14,440 bases of DNA from Clostridiales bacterium (GTDB taxonomy: Bacteria > Bacillota > Clostridia > Oscillospirales > QAKW01): the NCBI GenBank assembly GCA_003343605.1, contig QAKW01000078.1, positions 1-14,440 on the forward strand. Reading direction: 5' to 3'. The position numbers were made by a program, and so were the translations under genes. The notes under the pieces are model-generated. The model was given only the letters and a program-made list of their open reading frames with translations, searched no databases and was not told where the DNA came from. This document shows, in pieces, positions 7,868 through 13,581 of this stretch (the stretch's first letter is position 1; the number at the start of each line of letters is the position of its first letter).

Positions 7868-7900
7868 AATACGCTGCCCCATTTTCCCGGACAGCGTATT
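7868..7900 (-). terminator. Hairpin, probable terminator for leftward transcription
   Basis: AATACGCTGCCC (7868-7879) pairs with GGACAGCGTATT (7889-7900) with one mismatch and a 9-base loop. Read on the minus strand it runs into ATTTTTCTTT, as a terminator should; on the plus strand the T run comes later and is interrupted. It would stop transcripts from yajC-DUF3792 before spoIIM. Confidence 0.55.
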
Positions 7901-7961
7901 CATTTTACTCTTTTTTCAGGACTTTATCAAGCAATATTTTGGAGAAAATCTTTTTTTGTAA

Positions 7962-7989
7962 AACCTGCATAAATGACATTATGTAAACC
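7962..7989 (+). other. dif: dif-like Xer recombination site (candidate)
   Basis: The sequence has the 11-6-11 layout of a dif site. The left arm is AACCTGCATAA, the centre ATGACA, and the right arm TTATGTAAACC. The inner palindrome CATAA-N6-TTATG is identical to that of E. coli dif. The right (XerD) arm matches 10 of 11 bases of the B. subtilis dif arm TTATGTAAACT. The left (XerC) arm is weaker, about 5 of 11 against the Firmicute consensus I recall. It lies about 770 bases upstream of the xerD-like gene. Being from memory of dif sequences and by eye, this is a candidate only. Confidence 0.45.
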
Positions 7990-8148
7990 AATTGATAATC
8001 ATTATGTAAACTTATACATTAGGTAATCTGACCCACAAGATATAGCCCCGAAACTTCATTCAAACGCCAAATACTGTTGTTTTGAAAAGTCAAGTATTAT
8101 TTTTAAAAAGTCGAACTCCCATCTTTGGTTTATGCAAAATGACAATAG

Positions 8149-8550
8149 CTATCTCTTCTTCAGCGAGGAGCCCAATACCCCGCCGATCAGACAGAATACC
8201 ACCACGAATAAAATTCCGATAAAGCCGTTCCAGGTAAAATATCCGCCCAATTTCAAGGCGGCATTCCCCAGAATTTTAATGATAATCAGGCAAGCGGAAA
8301 GGATCCCTGCCGCAACAATCCCCTTTACTTTTCCCCGCGCGGTCAAAAAGGCGGTCGCCGTTATCAGGCCGATGCCGCAGCCCAAAACACTGCCTACTTT
8401 CAAAAAGCTTTCCGGCAACGATGTTTTCAAAACCAGAAACGCGCTTAACACATCAACCAGGGCAATCAAAGCCAGCCCAAGCAGCAGCGAGATAAAAGAA
8501 AAAATCACAACGCCAAGCGCTGTGATTTTTTGAGGTTCTTCATATTTCAT
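8149..8550 (-). CDS. DUF3792 / TIGR04086 family membrane protein (YrzE-like)
   Basis: A small membrane protein of 133 residues with four predicted membrane segments: ITALGVVIFSFISLLLGLALIALVDVLSAFLV (long, may be one helix plus loop), a segment with GCGIGLITATAFLTA, GIVAAGILSACLIIIKI, and NGFIGILFVVVFCLIGGVLGS, ending in basic KKR. The family has no established function. Its members regularly follow yajC in Firmicutes (yrzE after yrbF in B. subtilis), and the same order is seen here. The open frame extends 6 codons upstream to a GTG, but the ATG at 8550 sits behind GGGAGGGTG and is chosen. It starts 62 bases after the yajC stop and may share the yajC promoter or use its own sigma-E-like promoter. 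No damage is seen. Confidence 0.85.
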   Translation of the reverse strand: MKYEEPQKITALGVVIFSFISLLLGLALIALVDVLSAFLVLKTSLPESFLKVGSVLGCGIGLITATAFLTARGKVKGIVAAGILSACLIIIKILGNAALKLGGYFTWNGFIGILFVVVFCLIGGVLGSSLKKR

Positions 8551-8579
8551 CGAAACACCCTCCCACACGTTGGTATTAC

Positions 8580-8608
8580 ATCCTATGAAAGGGACATTTC
8601 AATTATGC
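8580..8608 (-). promoter_or_regulatory. Possible sigma-E-like promoter of the DUF3792 gene
   Basis: On the minus strand GCATAAT (8608-8602), a 14-base spacer and CATAGGAT (8587-8580) fit KMATATT-N14/15-CATACAHT at 6 of 7 and 6 of 8 positions, with the same spacing as at spoIIM. An overlapping sigma-A reading (TTGAAA, 18 bases, TAATAC) is poorer at the -10. The call is tentative. Confidence 0.35.
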
Positions 8609-8612
8609 ATTT

Positions 8613-8891
8613 TTACTCGTCTACCTTAGAGGCGATCGCCCATCTTTTGAAACGGAGTTTGGTTTTATCCGCGCCGGTTTCGATAATGATGGTATCCAAA
8701 TCCTTGGTTGAAACAACCTTTCCGATAATACCGCATTCCATCAGAATCGTATCGCCGACTTCCAGATTATTCTGCATGTTTTTGCGTTCCTGCTGCCTTT
8801 TTTTATCTTTGCGGCTCATGAAAAAAGTAAATCCGATCATCACGATCAGGATCAGCAGCATTCCGCCGTAAGTGCTCAAAAACTGGCCCAT
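8613..8891 (-). CDS. yajC: Preprotein translocase subunit YajC
   Basis: A 92-residue protein with one N-terminal membrane helix (YGGMLLILIVMIGFTFFM, about 8-25), then a highly charged cytoplasmic stretch (SRKDKKRQQERKNMQNNL) and the conserved small domain LEVGDTILMECGIIGKVVSTKDLDTIIIETGADKTKLRFKRWAI. This is the normal layout and length of YajC, an accessory of the SecDF-YajC complex that aids protein export. The frame is open for 15 more codons upstream, but the ATG at 8891 has GGGAGAG at the right distance and begins at the membrane helix. secD/secF, which often follow yajC, are not in the window. A perfect consensus promoter stands upstream, so expression is probably strong and partly independent of tgt. 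Confidence 0.93.
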   Translation of the reverse strand: MGQFLSTYGGMLLILIVMIGFTFFMSRKDKKRQQERKNMQNNLEVGDTILMECGIIGKVVSTKDLDTIIIETGADKTKLRFKRWAIASKVDE

Positions 8892-8925
8892 TTTTGTTCT
8901 CTCCCTTATTTTATTTAATATATGA

Positions 8926-8954
8926 ATTATAGCCAACTTTCAAATTATTGTCAA
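8926..8954 (-). promoter_or_regulatory. Perfect consensus sigma-A promoter of yajC
   Basis: On the minus strand TTGACA (8954-8949), 17 bases, and TATAAT (8931-8926) match the vegetative consensus at all 12 positions. The -35 begins 3 bases after the tgt stop. The leader to the yajC ATG is about 30 bases. Confidence 0.88.
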
Positions 8955-8957
8955 CAG

Positions 8958-10088
8958 TTAAATCCGATTTGAAAGTTTGTTTACTTTTAATTCTTTCCAG
9001 GCTTCAAAATCTCCCTGCTCCAGATGAGAGCGGATCTGTTCCATCAGGTCGTTGTAAAAGTAGAGATTATGCATCACGCACAGGCGCATTGCAAGCATTT
9101 CACCCGCTTTAAACAAATGGCGGATATAGGCTCTGCTGAAGTGGCGGCAGGTTGGGCAGCCGCAGGCTTCATCCAGTGGGCGTTCGTCTAATTCATATTT
9201 CTGATTCAGCAGGTTCATAACGCCCTCTCCGGTAAAAATATGAGAATGGCGGGCATTGCGTGCCGGCATGACACAATCAAAAAAATCTATTCCTCTGGCT
9301 ACGCCTTCCAGAATATTGGCCGGTGTTCCAACGCCCATGAGATAGCGCGGCTTATCCGCCGGCGCATAGGGAATCACGTCATCGAGAATGCGGTACATCT
9401 CTTCGGCAGGTTCACCAACAGCCAGTCCGCCGATTGCATACCCATCCGCCCCAAGTGCAACAATCTGCTGCATATTTTCAATCCGCAGGTCGCTGAATGT
9501 GCTTCCCTGATTAATTGCAAAAAGGAGCTGATGCGGATTACAGACGTCCGGCAATTGCTTCTGCCGGTTCAGTTCCTCTTTACAGCGGGCCAGCCACCGA
9601 ACGGTGCGTTCCGCGGACCGGCGTGCATAATCGTATGGCGCCGGATTTTCCACGCATTCATCAAACGCCATCGCAATGGTCGAGCCAAGATTAGCCTGAA
9701 TCCGCATGCTTTCTTCCGGCCCCATAAAGATTCTGCGCCCATCGATATGCGAGGCAAAAGTAACGCCTTCCTCGCGAATATTGCGCAGCTTGGCCAAAGA
9801 AAAAACCTGAAAGCCGCCGCTGTCGGTTAAGATCGGGCCATCCCAGCGGGTAATTCGATGCAGCCCGCCCAGCTTTTTTACAATGTGATCGCCGGGCCGC
9901 AGATGCAAATGATAAGTATTGCAAAGCTGAACCTGGCATTTCAGCTCTTTCAGATCCAGGGCGGAAACAGCGCCTTTGATTGCACCGCAGGTAGCAACAT
10001 TCATAAATACAGGCGTTTTTATCGTGCCATGTACAGTTTCAAATCGGCCGAGCCGGGCCCGGCCTTCCTTTTTTATAATTTTAAACAT
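8958..10088 (-). CDS. tgt: tRNA-guanine transglycosylase (queuine tRNA-ribosyltransferase)
   Basis: A 376-residue cytoplasmic enzyme that swaps guanine 34 of tRNAs for Asp, Asn, His and Tyr for the queuosine precursor preQ1. The TIM-barrel motifs are TDSGGFQVFSL with catalytic D89, AFDECVENPAPY at 142-153, GYAIGGLAVGEP at 217-228, and FDCVMPARNARHSHIF with nucleophile D271. The zinc site is C309, C311, C314 and H340 (CGCPTC...MHN). Length is standard. Start ATG has GGAGG 4 bases upstream. It follows queA by 36 bases on the same strand, and QueA acts on the product of Tgt, so the two form a pathway pair. The precursor genes queC, queD, queE and queF are not in this window. No terminator separates it from the yajC promoter. 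Confidence 0.97.
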   Translation of the reverse strand: MFKIIKKEGRARLGRFETVHGTIKTPVFMNVATCGAIKGAVSALDLKELKCQVQLCNTYHLHLRPGDHIVKKLGGLHRITRWDGPILTDSGGFQVFSLAKLRNIREEGVTFASHIDGRRIFMGPEESMRIQANLGSTIAMAFDECVENPAPYDYARRSAERTVRWLARCKEELNRQKQLPDVCNPHQLLFAINQGSTFSDLRIENMQQIVALGADGYAIGGLAVGEPAEEMYRILDDVIPYAPADKPRYLMGVGTPANILEGVARGIDFFDCVMPARNARHSHIFTGEGVMNLLNQKYELDERPLDEACGCPTCRHFSRAYIRHLFKAGEMLAMRLCVMHNLYFYNDLMEQIRSHLEQGDFEAWKELKVNKLSNRI

Positions 10089-10124
10089 TGGTCCTCCAGT
10101 TTTTTTAAGATACTGTTGCCCTTA

Positions 10125-11150
10125 TTAAAGAATCAGCATCGCATCGCCGAAACTAAAGAAACGGTAACGCTCCTGAACAGCAGCCCGATAAGCTTCCAGA
10201 ATCTGTTCCCGGCCTGCCAGCGCGCTTACCAGCATGATCAGCGTGCTCTTCGGAAGATGAAAGTTGGTAATCAGGGCATCAATTACTTTGAACGTATAGC
10301 CAGGATAAATAAAAATATCGGTTTCTCCGCTCTGCCGGATCAGATTCAGCTGCCGATCAAATCCACTCTCCAGTGTTCTTGTTGCGGTGGTGCCCACAGA
10401 TACCACTTTGTGCCCTGCGGCTTTCGTTTGCCGAACCAGCCGGGCGGTTTCTTCCGGTATATGGAAATATTCCGTATGCATCACATGCCGTGTTACATCC
10501 TGTTCCTTTACAGGGCGAAATGTGCCCAGCCCAACATGCAGCGTTACCGCCGCAACACGGATCCCCTTTTTTCGGATCTTTTCCAGCATCTCTTCCGTAA
10601 AATGAAGACCGGCTGTAGGCGCGGCGGCAGAGCCGGTTTCCCGGGCATAAACCGTTTGGTAACGGCTTTGATCCTGCAGCTGTTCCGTAATATAAGGCGG
10701 CAGCGGCATTTTTCCGATCCGGTCTAATATTTCGTAGATGGAAGAAGCCTGATGCGAAAATCGGATTTTTCGTTTCCCGTCTTCCAGAATTTCTAAAATT
10801 GTTCCGGTCATATTCTCCTGAAACTCCAGAATCTGGCCCGGCCTTGCCTTTCTGCCCGGCCGCACCAGAACTTCCCAGATATTTTCTTCCAGCGCCTTCA
10901 GAAGCAATACTTCTACCAGCCCGCCGGTACCGGCACGGGTGCCGAAAATCCTGGCGGGGATTACTTTGGAATCATTGATCACCAGAAGATCCCCCGGATT
11001 CAGATAATCGATCAGATTATAAAAATATCGATGTTCCAGCCGCCCGCCGCTGCGATGCAGAACCAGAAGCCTGGAATGGTCTCGCGGCTCGATCGGGGTT
11101 TGCGCGATCAATTCTTCCGGCAGATCATAATCAAATTCTTCAATTGTCAC
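10125..11150 (-). CDS. queA: S-adenosylmethionine:tRNA ribosyltransferase-isomerase
   Basis: A 341-residue enzyme that transfers and rearranges the ribosyl part of SAM onto preQ1 in tRNA, giving epoxyqueuosine. Characteristic stretches are FDYDLPEELIAQTPIEPRDHSRLLVL at the N-terminus, GDLLVINDSKVIPARIFGTR, PLPPYI, YQTVYARETGSAAAPTAGLHFTEEML, HVGLGTFRPV, HTEYFHIPEETA, GTTATRTLES and LITNFHLPKSTLIMLVSALAG. Length fits the family. The frame extends upstream to an ATG at 11174 without a ribosome site; the GTG at 11150 follows AAAGGTGA by 5 bases and gives the usual TIEEFDYDLPEELIAQ N-terminus, so it is preferred. It heads the queA-tgt unit, with a good sigma-A promoter about 80 bases upstream, and is transcribed away from dapA. 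Confidence 0.96.
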   Translation of the reverse strand: MTIEEFDYDLPEELIAQTPIEPRDHSRLLVLHRSGGRLEHRYFYNLIDYLNPGDLLVINDSKVIPARIFGTRAGTGGLVEVLLLKALEENIWEVLVRPGRKARPGQILEFQENMTGTILEILEDGKRKIRFSHQASSIYEILDRIGKMPLPPYITEQLQDQSRYQTVYARETGSAAAPTAGLHFTEEMLEKIRKKGIRVAAVTLHVGLGTFRPVKEQDVTRHVMHTEYFHIPEETARLVRQTKAAGHKVVSVGTTATRTLESGFDRQLNLIRQSGETDIFIYPGYTFKVIDALITNFHLPKSTLIMLVSALAGREQILEAYRAAVQERYRFFSFGDAMLIL

Positions 11151-11230
11151 ACTGTTCACCTTTCTTTTTCCCATCGCTGGCTCAAAAAACTGCCTGTCTG
11201 CAGAATCATTCCAGCCTGCTCATTCATATT

Positions 11231-11259
11231 ATTATAATTGGAAAGCCATGATATTTCAA
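11231..11259 (-). promoter_or_regulatory. Sigma-A promoter of queA-tgt
   Basis: On the minus strand TTGAAA (11259-11254), 17 bases, and TATAAT (11236-11231) match 11 of 12 consensus positions. The -10 lies in the palindrome ATTATAAT, which also offers TATAAT on the plus strand (11233-11238) facing dapA, though without a clear -35 on that side. Confidence 0.82.
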
Positions 11260-11288
11260 CCTATTTTTACAACCGGAGGGCCCCTATA

Positions 11289-12170
11289 ATGAAGAAAGCA
11301 TTGTTCCAGGGCGCAGCCACCGCCCTGATTACGCCTTTTCGCCCGGATGGCACGCTCGATCTCGAAGGATTGGAAACGCTGATTGAGTTTCAGATCCAAA
11401 ACGGTATTCAGGCGTTGGTTTTATCCGGCACCACCGGAGAAGGCAGCACCTTAAGCTTCGAAGAATTCAGCCTGTTGATCGCAACGGCCGCCGGCATCAT
11501 CCGGCATCGCGTTCCGCTGATTGCGGGCACCGGAAGCAATCATACTGCAAAAGCAATTAAGTTCAGTCTGGAGGCAGAGAAAAGAGGTGCAGACGCTCTT
11601 CTGGTCGTAACCCCTTATTATAATAAAACGACACAGGAAGGATTGATACAGCATTACCTGGCGATTGCCGACCGGGTTAAAATTCCGCTCATCCTCTATC
11701 ACATTCCCTCCCGTACCGGTATGAAAATAGAGCCTGAAACCCTACGCATTCTATCCGCGCATTCTAATATTGCGGCGATCAAAGAAGCCAGCGGCGATAT
11801 CAGCGGAATTGCCGCAATCGCGGCCGCCTGCCCGGATCTTACGCTCTATAGCGGCAATGACGATCAAATTCTGCCGATTCTCTCGCTCGGAGGAAAAGGG
11901 ATTATTTCTGTTTTATCCAATATTGCACCCAGAGAAGTGCAGAACATCTGCACGCTGTATGAATCCGGCGAAACAGAGAGAGCCACCAAAGAACAACTGC
12001 GGATGGTTCCCCTGATCCAAACACTTTTTTCCAAGGTAAATCCAATTCCGGTCAAACGGGCTGTTGAGCTGATGGGGCTCCCGGCAGGCGCGCCGCGGCT
12101 GCCGCTTGTCCCCTGTGATACGGCAACAGAAGAACGCATTAGAAAAGCAATTAAAGAGGCGGGGCTATAA
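11289..12170 (+). CDS. dapA: 4-hydroxy-tetrahydrodipicolinate synthase
   Basis: A 293-residue enzyme that condenses pyruvate with aspartate semialdehyde, the first committed step to diaminopimelate, lysine and, in spore formers, dipicolinate. It is a TIM barrel with SGTTGEGSTLS at 46-56 (T48, T49), the catalytic tyrosines Y111 and Y137, SRTG with R142, and Schiff-base K165 in AIKEASGD. At positions that bind lysine in E. coli DapA I see H53 to F57, H56 to F60 and E84 to K88, with N80 kept as N84, so lysine feedback is probably weak or absent. The frame runs 17 codons further upstream to a TTG, but the ATG at 11289 follows GGAGGG and starts at the conserved FQGAATALITPF region. It stands alone on the plus strand, divergent from queA, with a terminator over its stop codon. 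Confidence 0.95.
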   Translation: MKKALFQGAATALITPFRPDGTLDLEGLETLIEFQIQNGIQALVLSGTTGEGSTLSFEEFSLLIATAAGIIRHRVPLIAGTGSNHTAKAIKFSLEAEKRGADALLVVTPYYNKTTQEGLIQHYLAIADRVKIPLILYHIPSRTGMKIEPETLRILSAHSNIAAIKEASGDISGIAAIAAACPDLTLYSGNDDQILPILSLGGKGIISVLSNIAPREVQNICTLYESGETERATKEQLRMVPLIQTLFSKVNPIPVKRAVELMGLPAGAPRLPLVPCDTATEERIRKAIKEAGL

Positions 12171-12186
12171 GCCCCGCCGATTTTTT
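12158..12186 (+). terminator. Terminator overlapping the dapA stop codon
   Basis: GGCGGGGCT and AGCCCCGCC form a perfect 9-bp GC-rich stem with a 3-base loop, followed by GA and six T. The dapA TAA stop lies in the loop and the first base of the right arm, so the left arm is coding sequence. The minus-strand symporter gene ends within the T run and may use the same hairpin, although the T run on that side is poor. Confidence 0.9.
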
Positions 12187-13555
12187 AAAAAAATTTATCT
12201 TTATAGCCCATTACAAATATAAACAGAATGATCAACGGAAGAATATATGTTACATACCGGCGGCACCAGCCGGGCAGCTTCATGCCGCTTCCTTCGTTTG
12301 CTTCCTGATAAAAGGATTTCCAGCCCCATCCATATCTGCTGGTGCAAAACAGCAGATATATCAGGCTCCCCAACGGCAGGAGATTACCGGAAACCAGAAA
12401 ATCCTCCAGATCCATTATATTGGTGGCGCCTCCCAACGGATGAAAGCCACTCCATAGATTAAAGCCCAGCACGCAGGGTACCGATAAAAGCAGAATCGCC
12501 GCCAGATTGACCACAACCGATTTTTTTCTGGACCAGTTCATCAAATCTATGCCGAAAGAAACAATGTTTTCAAACACGGCAATAATCGTGGAGATCGCCG
12601 CAAAAAACAAAAACAGAAAAAATAGAGCACCCCAGAACCGCCCGCCCGGCATTTCTCCGAAGATATTTGGCAAAGTTACAAACACCAGGCCGGTTCCCTG
12701 GTCCGGGCTCACCTGGTAAGAAAAGCAGGCCGGAAAGATTATCAGGCCGGCCATTAGGGCAACAAACGTATCCAAAACCATAATCCGAACAGATTCGCTC
12801 ATCAGCGTATGTTCCTTGCCAATATAACTGCCAAAAATGGCCATAGCGCCGATACCTAGAGAGAGCGTAAAAAATGCCTGCCCCATCGCGGCATAAATAA
12901 CATTGAATACCCCCTGCTCCGCCACGCGGGAAAAATCAGGTATCAAATAAAATTTCAAGCCTTCCGCCGCATTGGGCAGCGTAATACTGCGCACTGCCAG
13001 AATGACCATCAAACCAAGCAGAAAAATCATCAGCCATTTGGTGATTTTTTCCACGCCGCCGCGCAGCCCGAGGCTGCAGATAAAAAAACCGATGAAAACG
13101 GTAACAGCCATCCAGCCCAGCTGCGGCCCCGGCGCGCTCAAAAACTGATTGAATTGCTCCTCAACCGCGGCTGTTCCGGCCGAAACAAAATCGCCCCGCA
13201 GCATTTTAAAAACATAGGCCAGCATCCAACCGCCTACCGTAGTGTAAAACATCATCAACAGGTAGTTTCCTGCCATGCCGAACCATGCGTAGTGATGCCA
13301 TTTGCTTCCCGCAGGCTCCAGCACACGAAAGCTTTGCGCACAGCTTTTTCTGGAAGCGCGTCCCACTGAAAATTCCATCACCATAATCGGCAGCCCTAAA
13401 ACGATCAGAAAAAAGAGATAGATCAATACAAACGCCGCGCCCCCATACCGGCCGGTAATATATGGAAACCGCCAAACATTCCCTATCCCTATGGCGCATC
13501 CGGCTGAGATTAATAAAAATCCAAGTCTTGAAGCAAACGTTTCCCGCTTTTCCAT
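12185..13555 (-). CDS. Sodium:neurotransmitter symporter (NSS/SNF) family amino-acid transporter
   Basis: A 456-residue membrane protein of the LeuT/MhsT/TnaT family, which imports amino acids or related amines with sodium. The first segment carries the hallmark AGCAIGIGNVWRFPYITGRYGG (GNVWRFPY at 25-32). E61 in PIMVMEFSVGR matches LeuT E62, and Y104 in FYTTVGGW matches the LeuT substrate tyrosine Y108. GQAFFTLSLGIGAMAIFGSYIGKE is the unwound sixth helix region. About eleven helices are visible, with a short C-terminus (GYKDKFF), as in 11-helix bacterial members. The substrate cannot be told from sequence. Start ATG follows AGGAGG 10 bases upstream. It begins 26 bases after the DUF4037 gene and is probably in one transcript with it. 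It converges on dapA. Confidence 0.93.
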   Translation of the reverse strand: MEKRETFASRLGFLLISAGCAIGIGNVWRFPYITGRYGGAAFVLIYLFFLIVLGLPIMVMEFSVGRASRKSCAQSFRVLEPAGSKWHHYAWFGMAGNYLLMMFYTTVGGWMLAYVFKMLRGDFVSAGTAAVEEQFNQFLSAPGPQLGWMAVTVFIGFFICSLGLRGGVEKITKWLMIFLLGLMVILAVRSITLPNAAEGLKFYLIPDFSRVAEQGVFNVIYAAMGQAFFTLSLGIGAMAIFGSYIGKEHTLMSESVRIMVLDTFVALMAGLIIFPACFSYQVSPDQGTGLVFVTLPNIFGEMPGGRFWGALFFLFLFFAAISTIIAVFENIVSFGIDLMNWSRKKSVVVNLAAILLLSVPCVLGFNLWSGFHPLGGATNIMDLEDFLVSGNLLPLGSLIYLLFCTSRYGWGWKSFYQEANEGSGMKLPGWCRRYVTYILPLIILFIFVMGYKDKFF

Positions 13556-13581
13556 CTTTAAAATCCCTCCTATTTACAAGT

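Larger units (their letters stand above)
7854..8011 (+). repeat. Three direct copies of ATTATGTAAA
   Basis: ATTATGTAAA occurs at 7854-7863, 7978-7987 and 8001-8010, all in the same direction. The last two extend to ATTATGTAAAC and are spaced 23 bases start to start. The motif contains the XerD arm of Firmicute dif sites (TTATGTAAACT): the third copy matches it fully and the second differs only in the last base. Confidence 0.75.
7803..8148. other. A+T-rich intergenic region between spoIIM and the DUF3792 gene
   Basis: This 346-base gap is clearly richer in A+T than its neighbours and has no convincing reading frame on either strand. It holds, from left to right, the spoIIM ribosome site and sigma-E-like promoter, one ATTATGTAAA copy, a hairpin (7868-7900), the dif-like sequence (7962-7989), a further ATTATGTAAAC copy overlapping a Fur-box-like palindrome (7990-8011), and about 130 bases (8020-8148) in which I recognise nothing beyond a weak 6-bp inverted repeat. 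Confidence 0.7.

Noticed and set aside
7992..8020. Rightward promoter TTGATA-17-TACATT
   Set aside because: The -10 is poor, the sequence is A+T-rich enough for this by chance, and no gene on the plus strand follows.
8070..8098. Inverted repeat AATACT...AGTATT
   Set aside because: Only 6 A+T-rich base pairs with a 17-base loop; too weak to call a terminator or structured RNA.
8110..8120. A GTTCGA-like T-loop on the minus strand, suggesting a tRNA 3' end
   Set aside because: The flanking stem does not pair (GGGAG against CTTTT) and no acceptor, D or anticodon arm could be found around it.
7803..8148. Possible small Cys-rich (SCIFF-type) peptide gene, which in some Clostridia follows yajC-DUF3792
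   Set aside because: Reading the gap in all frames gave no short frame with a ribosome site and a cysteine cluster.
9858..10727. A 289-codon open frame on the plus strand opposite tgt and queA
   Set aside because: It lies antisense to two clearly identified genes, has no ribosome site at its start and no recognisable domain; it is a frame shadow of the codon pattern of queA and tgt.
11151..11174. Longer QueA N-terminus from the ATG at 11174
   Set aside because: It lacks a ribosome site and adds residues not usual in the family; the GTG at 11150 has AAAGGTGA before it.
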